A stretch of 64,000 nt of DNA from HKCCE3408 sp038530555 (GTDB lineage: Bacteria; Pseudomonadota; Alphaproteobacteria; Rhodobacterales; Rhodobacteraceae), in contig JBCBCN010000005.1 in assembly GCA_038530555.1 (NCBI GenBank), forward strand, positions 1 to 64,000, written 5' to 3'. A program made the translations under genes and the position numbers. Shown in pieces: positions 60,668-64,000 of the stretch. The notes beneath the pieces are model-generated. The model saw only the letters and a list, made by a program, of their open reading frames with translations. It searched no databases and had not been told where the DNA came from. Position 1 is the first letter of the stretch; each line of letters opens with the position of its first letter.

Positions 60668-60689
60668 AAAGATATTATATAATATCTTT
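60668..60689. terminator. 22-bp AT-rich palindrome at the end of the FMN-binding gene
   Basis: Arms AAAGATATTAT and ATAATATCTTT join with no spacer into a perfect palindrome. It overlaps the stop codon of the gene at 60675-61148 and is followed, on that strand, by TTATAAG. It could act as a weak terminator for that gene and the convergent beta-helix gene. The lack of a GC stem argues for a weak hairpin, and it could instead be a binding site. Confidence 0.4.
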
Positions 60690-61148
60690 GCGCGTGAGCT
60701 TGTAGGCTTTGCCGTAGCCGCCGTTCAGCAGGGCCATATGCGGATTGAGGCGGACCAGGTGGAAATCAGCGAAGTCAAAATAGAGGCGCGCCTTTGGATA
60801 GAGTTCTAGAAAATGCTCGGCGAGGGGCGCTTTGTCGACGAAACCCGCCCGACACTGCAGTGTGATGCGCGGATAGGCCAAGGGATCACCCTTCCCGGGC
60901 GCTTCCCCCAACAGGAGCGAGACTTCTGGATGGGCGCGCATCGCCTGGGTATGAGGTGAGAGGTCCGAGACCAGGGTCATCGGAACGCCATCGGGCCCCG
61001 GCACAAGCCCCACGCGGCTGACCGATGGCGAACCCGAACCCGGCTCGAGCACTGCGAGTGCGCCATAGCGGGCCTCGGTGATCAATGCGCGGGCTTGGGC
61101 GCGTGCCTCGTCATCGACCGCGCGGAAGGGGTCTTCGGTCTTTGCCAT
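60675..61148 (-). CDS. Pyridoxamine 5'-phosphate oxidase-like FMN-binding (HugZ-type) protein
   Basis: A 157-residue split-barrel protein. It begins with a helix (VDDEARAQARALITEARYGAL), continues SVSRVGLVPGPDGVPMTLVSDLSPHTQ and ends with AGFVDKAPLAEHFLELYPKARLYFDFADFHLVRL. This fits the PNPOx-like/HugZ family, which binds FMN or haem; HugZ breaks down haem in some bacteria. Here the iron-related context is absent, so I call it only a flavin-binding protein of unknown substrate. It has no signal peptide. Confidence 0.82.
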   Translation of the reverse strand: MAKTEDPFRAVDDEARAQARALITEARYGALAVLEPGSGSPSVSRVGLVPGPDGVPMTLVSDLSPHTQAMRAHPEVSLLLGEAPGKGDPLAYPRITLQCRAGFVDKAPLAEHFLELYPKARLYFDFADFHLVRLNPHMALLNGGYGKAYKLTRKDII

Positions 61149-61165
61149 GCCCCTTGGCTACGCGC

Positions 61166-61894
61166 TCAAAACTCCCGCCACAATCCCAATTGTAGCCCAA
61201 CCTCCTCTGAGCCCGCGAGCCCTATCCGGGTGCCAACTTGAGCACTCATCGGGCCGCCTCTGATCCGGTAGAGAACGCTGGGGGTGAGAGTGACGACGGT
61301 GTCGCCGATGGGAAATTGCTCGGCCTGGAGCTGTAAAAGTCCGGCAAAATTTCCGGTGATGTTCAGGCCCAGCGTACCTTCGGCCTCGACGATCGCATCG
61401 CCAGTTTCGGCGAGGTGGAGATAGCTTGTGTCCAGCGACATCCAGCCGCCTGAGGGTTGCAGAAAGGGGAGCCAATCGAGGGCAGCAGGCCCAAAGCCGC
61501 GCCCGATTGAGAAGCCGAGCCGGTACACATCCGTGACCTCTTCGCCCAGGCCGCCCTCGGTTTCGCGCCGCCCGAAGCCCAGATCAGCCGCGATCTGAAG
61601 CGGCCTGTTGGGGGGCGTAAAGGTGCGGCGCAGGAAGATCGTGTTCAGACTGCTGTCGTCATCACCGCCGAGATCGAAACCTAGTGTCAAGCGACGGCCC
61701 AGGCCCACCTCTGCATAGGCGCTTAGGTAGTTTTCTGGATCTAGCGCTCCTGCCGCGATTTGGTCTCGCGAGGACGCGCTCGACAGGGAGAAGGATAAGA
61801 AGACGTCGCCCTGCTCACGCGCCCAAGGCCCAGCTTGCGCGGAGCCCACACCAAAAAGGGCCGTAAGCCCTATGCCTAAAAACGCTCGTAACAT
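61166..61894 (-). CDS. Outer-membrane beta-barrel protein
   Basis: The start is the ATG at 61894 (MLRAFLGIGLTALFGVGSA), with cleavage after AQA; a longer frame adds 25 residues. The mature 220-residue protein is made of alternating short strands with Gly turns (YAEVGLGRRLTLGFDLGG, TIFLRRTFTPPNR, IAADLGFGRRET) and ends in F (GLQLGLWREF), the usual last residue of outer-membrane barrels. It is likely an eight- or ten-strand porin-like or small barrel. Function is unknown. It lies upstream of the FMN protein on the same strand, with only a 17-bp gap. Confidence 0.7.
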   Translation of the reverse strand: MLRAFLGIGLTALFGVGSAQAGPWAREQGDVFLSFSLSSASSRDQIAAGALDPENYLSAYAEVGLGRRLTLGFDLGGDDDSSLNTIFLRRTFTPPNRPLQIAADLGFGRRETEGGLGEEVTDVYRLGFSIGRGFGPAALDWLPFLQPSGGWMSLDTSYLHLAETGDAIVEAEGTLGLNITGNFAGLLQLQAEQFPIGDTVVTLTPSVLYRIRGGPMSAQVGTRIGLAGSEEVGLQLGLWREF

Positions 61895-62028
61895 CGGCGA
61901 GTAGCAACGCCTGCCGAAGGTTAACAAATCGTTAATAAATCGCTTCCAGACGCAAGCAAGACCGCGCAAGCGATGGTTTTCATTAGCAGATCCATTGCGT
62001 TGGTCCGTTGCGCGGCTTAGGCGGGGCC

Positions 62029-62517
62029 ATGGCCCAAACCCCGCGCATGAAAATCGTTTTGGTGAGCCCCGAGATCCCGGGCAATACCGGCACGATCGGG
62101 CGGACCTGTGTGGCGCTCGATATGGAGCTGATCCTGATCCACCCGCTGGGCTTTGAGATCACGGAGAAGGCCGTTCGGCGCGCCGGGTTGGATTACTGGC
62201 GCCATGTCCGCTTGAGTGAATATGCGAGTTGGCAGGACTTTTTGCAGGCAAGGCGGCCATCACCTGACGCTCTGTTCTTTTTTGAGGACGATGCAGCGCA
62301 TTCATTCTATGACGCTGCCTATCCCGAAGATGCCTATCTGATTTTTGGTCGCGAAACCAAAGGCCTACCGGGTGCTATACTCGCTCATTATCCCGATAGG
62401 CACTATGCCTTGCCGATGCGCTCCGAGCATATTCGATCGCTCAACTTGGCCAACGCCGTCTGCGCCGTCGCCTATCAAGCAGTTCGGAAACAATTCACCA
62501 ATACTGGTTCCAATTGA
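62029..62517 (+). CDS. trmL: tRNA (cytidine(34)-2'-O)-methyltransferase, SPOUT family
   Basis: TrmL methylates the wobble base of certain leucine tRNAs. The 162-residue protein from ATG 62029 (MAQTPRMKIVLVSPEIPGNT) has the SPOUT trefoil knot: GNTGTIGRTCVAL near the start, LIFGRETKGLPGAIL, and the C-terminal SEHIRSLNLANAVCAVAYQAV. Other small SPOUT enzymes have similar lengths, but the MKIVLVSPEIPGNTGTIGR start and the LNLANAV motif match TrmL. It is divergent from the barrel protein gene at 61894. Confidence 0.92.
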   Translation: MAQTPRMKIVLVSPEIPGNTGTIGRTCVALDMELILIHPLGFEITEKAVRRAGLDYWRHVRLSEYASWQDFLQARRPSPDALFFFEDDAAHSFYDAAYPEDAYLIFGRETKGLPGAILAHYPDRHYALPMRSEHIRSLNLANAVCAVAYQAVRKQFTNTGSN

Positions 62518-62614
62518 AGTGCTTTTCCCCAAAGCAGCCATATCCTATTCTTATTTCAGTCATAATTGGTACATGCCGCGTGTTGGCGGCCACAGGGTAA
62601 CGAGTGAGGTCAGT

Positions 62615-62827
62615 ATGACCCGATTGCGCACATTCATCAAAGAAGCGGGTGGCTCGCTTGTCCAGGATTGGCCGATGGTCTTGCTGATTCTGGTGCTGTT
62701 GGCGGTGGCTGTTTCGATGATGTCGGCGAATTCGGGCGGGCAATGGCTAGGGACCGGCAAAACGGTCAATATCGGGTTTGGCCTGGGAAATGGTGGTTTG
62801 CCCCAAATAGGGCCGCTTAACGACTAG
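62615..62827 (+). CDS. Small single-span membrane protein
   Basis: A 70-residue ORF from ATG 62615 (MTRLRTFIKEAGGSLVQDW) with GAGG just upstream. One hydrophobic helix (PMVLLILVLLAVAVSMM) is followed by a Gly/Asn-rich tail (TGKTVNIGFGLGNGGLPQ). I do not recognise a family. The gene lies between trmL and the DUF5665 gene, in the same direction, with 33 bp to the latter. A real gene is likely from the RBS and the helix, but codon support is slight because of its size. Confidence 0.5.
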   Translation: MTRLRTFIKEAGGSLVQDWPMVLLILVLLAVAVSMMSANSGGQWLGTGKTVNIGFGLGNGGLPQIGPLND

Positions 62828-62860
62828 CGAGACAGGGGATGCCCGGGCTAGCCTGCCGGC

Positions 62861-63208
62861 ATGAACAAACAGTCTGATCCACCCGAAAACCCCGTGCCTG
62901 ACGGACGTACCGGCGCGGCGCAGCCAGCCTCTGAACGCGACTTGAGCGATGAGTTGGCGGCCTTGCGCGCCGAGGTTGCGACGCTGAACGCACATCGGTT
63001 CATTCGCGTGCAGAACTCAGTCCCACGCTTGTTGGCGTTCCAATTTGGTCGCGGTCTCGCCTTCGGCTTAGGTACTGTCTTGGGCGGTGGTTTGCTTTTG
63101 TCGGTCATGGCCTGGTCGCTTGCGCAGATCGATTTCATCCCAATCATCGGCGAATGGGCGAGCCAGATCGCGGCCGAGTTAGAGATCGCTGCCGGTAGCG
63201 GCCGCTAG
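62861..63208 (+). CDS. DUF5665-family small membrane protein
   Basis: A 115-residue protein with an acidic, Pro-rich N-terminus (about 1-30), a short helix (LSDELAALRAEVATLNAH) and a membrane segment (RLLAFQFGRGLAFGLGTVLGGGLLLSVMAW) followed by QIDFIPIIGEW. This matches the DUF5665 pattern, small membrane proteins with a basic 'R.L...F..GLA.GLG' helix and a C-terminal 'IPIIG' turn. The function is unknown. It is convergent with the partial ABC ATPase, sharing four bases at the stops. Confidence 0.75.
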   Translation: MNKQSDPPENPVPDGRTGAAQPASERDLSDELAALRAEVATLNAHRFIRVQNSVPRLLAFQFGRGLAFGLGTVLGGGLLLSVMAWSLAQIDFIPIIGEWASQIAAELEIAAGSGR

Positions 63209-64000
63209 GCCGGGTTTGGCACGACCCAAAGTGCGTCGGCTGGGAGGTGAAGCTTGACTGCATCCCCTGGCTGGAGACCCGCGGCGTCTTGCGGGGAGAG
63301 GGCAACGTAAAGGCTTTGCCCTTCGGTCGCTGTGGTGACGAATACGGCGGTACCAGTGAAGCGCGTGGCTGTAACTTGTGCGGACAGGCAGTTTTCATGA
63401 AGTGGCATCCCTGCGGCGGGGGCGAGGCGCACCGCCTCCGGACGGATCGTCAACAGGCCTTTCGCAGCGCTCCATGTTGGGCCCGCAGAAGTTTCGGGTA
63501 AGGCAAAGTGACCCAGCCCGCTTTCGAAGATGCCTGACCTGACTTGTCCCGGGATGAAATTGCGCCCACCCAGAAACTGCGCAACCGCAGCACTTGCCGG
63601 GCGGTTATACAGCTCCCGCGGTGGCCCCACCTGTTCCAACCGCCCTTCCAGCAGCACGCCGATGCGGTCGGCCATCGTGGCCGCTTCGGCCTGGTCATGG
63701 GTGATCAGGATGATCGTGACGCCGGTGCGGGACTGAAGACCGAGGATCGTCTGGCCCATCTCTTCACGCAGATGCTGATCGAGGCCTGACATCGGTTCGT
63801 CCAACAGCAGAATGTCAGGTGAGACCGCGAGCGCGCGCGCAAGGGCCACGCGCTGTTGCTGACCGCCGGAAAGTTCTGACGGTTTGCGGCCCCCCAAGCC
63901 GTGAAGCTGCAGCAGCGCGATCATCTCGGTTACCTTGGCCGACCGGTCTGCGGGCGTCATGCCGCGCATCTTCAGGCCAAAGCCGATATTGTCGGTGACA
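63205..64000 (-). CDS. ABC transporter ATPase, C-terminal part (cut by window end)
   Basis: The frame runs off the window at 64000; only the last 265 codons are seen, beginning VTDNIGFGLKMRGM, which is the Q-loop side of the ATPase. The signature is LSGGQQQRVALARAL, Walker B is ILLLDEPMSGLD, and the H-loop is ILITHDQAEA. The C-terminal domain (from about TWSAAKGLLTIRPEAVRLA) is the TOBE regulatory barrel. This architecture is that of spermidine/putrescine (PotA), iron (FbpC) or sulfate importers; the cargo cannot be decided without the rest of the operon. Walker A lies outside the window. Confidence 0.85.
   Translation of the reverse strand, partial: VTDNIGFGLKMRGMTPADRSAKVTEMIALLQLHGLGGRKPSELSGGQQQRVALARALAVSPDILLLDEPMSGLDQHLREEMGQTILGLQSRTGVTIILITHDQAEAATMADRIGVLLEGRLEQVGPPRELYNRPASAAVAQFLGGRNFIPGQVRSGIFESGLGHFALPETSAGPTWSAAKGLLTIRPEAVRLAPAAGMPLHENCLSAQVTATRFTGTAVFVTTATEGQSLYVALSPQDAAGLQPGDAVKLHLPADALWVVPNPA

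Overview
The window looks like chromosomal DNA of a marine alphaproteobacterium, most likely a Rhodobacterales (Roseobacter-group) organism. The evidence is a GC-rich composition, the gene order mreB-mreC-mreD-mrdA-rodA, a class I lysyl-tRNA synthetase, an FeS-type cryptochrome/photolyase, a tandem glycine riboswitch ahead of gcvTHP, and a MttB-family methyltransferase next to a dimethylglycine-dehydrogenase-like flavoprotein. I see no phage, IS element or CRISPR array. Both ends cut through genes.

Layout. 1-3.7 kb: a partial DUF2218 gene, a pair of exported proteins and a divergent LysR regulator. 3.9-8.7 kb: tRNA-Gln(UUG), an MscS channel, then kpsT-kpsE-kdsA (capsule export plus Kdo synthesis). 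8.9-11.6 kb: NhaA and an ArsR-permease pair with a clear operator palindrome. 11.7-13 kb: a UDG-like gene and an SseB-like gene. 13-19.8 kb: the rod-shape/elongasome operon ending in a GhrA-like reductase. 19.9-22.5 kb: leuA, with a previously uncalled leucine-rich leader peptide upstream. 22.6-25.8 kb: SDR, FeS photolyase, DUF1801 protein, small zincin. 25.8-26.6 kb: a gene-free, repeat-containing stretch. 26.6-31.3 kb: gltX, a MATE exporter, a GGDEF-EAL protein. 31.5-37.3 kb: a DUF4329 lipoprotein, gcvT-gcvH-gcvP under a tandem glycine riboswitch, and a gamma-glutamylcyclotransferase-like protein. 37.4-42.5 kb: LysR, MttB-family protein and a DMGDH-like protein. 42.7-47.2 kb: a guanidine module. 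47.2-64 kb: small lipoproteins, ettA, a second GGDEF-EAL protein, nadD, a Tat-exported PBP4-type carboxypeptidase, lysK, a beta-helix protein, trmL, small membrane proteins and a partial ABC ATPase.

The most interesting region is 42.65-47.16 kb. A guanidine-I (ykkC) riboswitch precedes an ABC uptake system (binding protein, permease, ATPase) and an enlarged ureohydrolase with every metal ligand present. The last gene is a small protein with a histidine-rich N-terminus that I do not recognise. I read this as a guanidine scavenging operon in which guanidine is imported and hydrolysed to urea and ammonia by a nickel guanidinase of the GdmH type. The His-rich protein would be a candidate metal chaperone in place of the HypA/HypB-like helpers known for cyanobacterial guanidinase.

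Nearby, the DMGDH-like and MttB-like proteins and the glycine cleavage system form a plausible route for methylated amines: methyl groups go to tetrahydrofolate and the glycine end product is cleaved by GcvPHT. All functions are inferred from sequence features and family knowledge; no searches were run.
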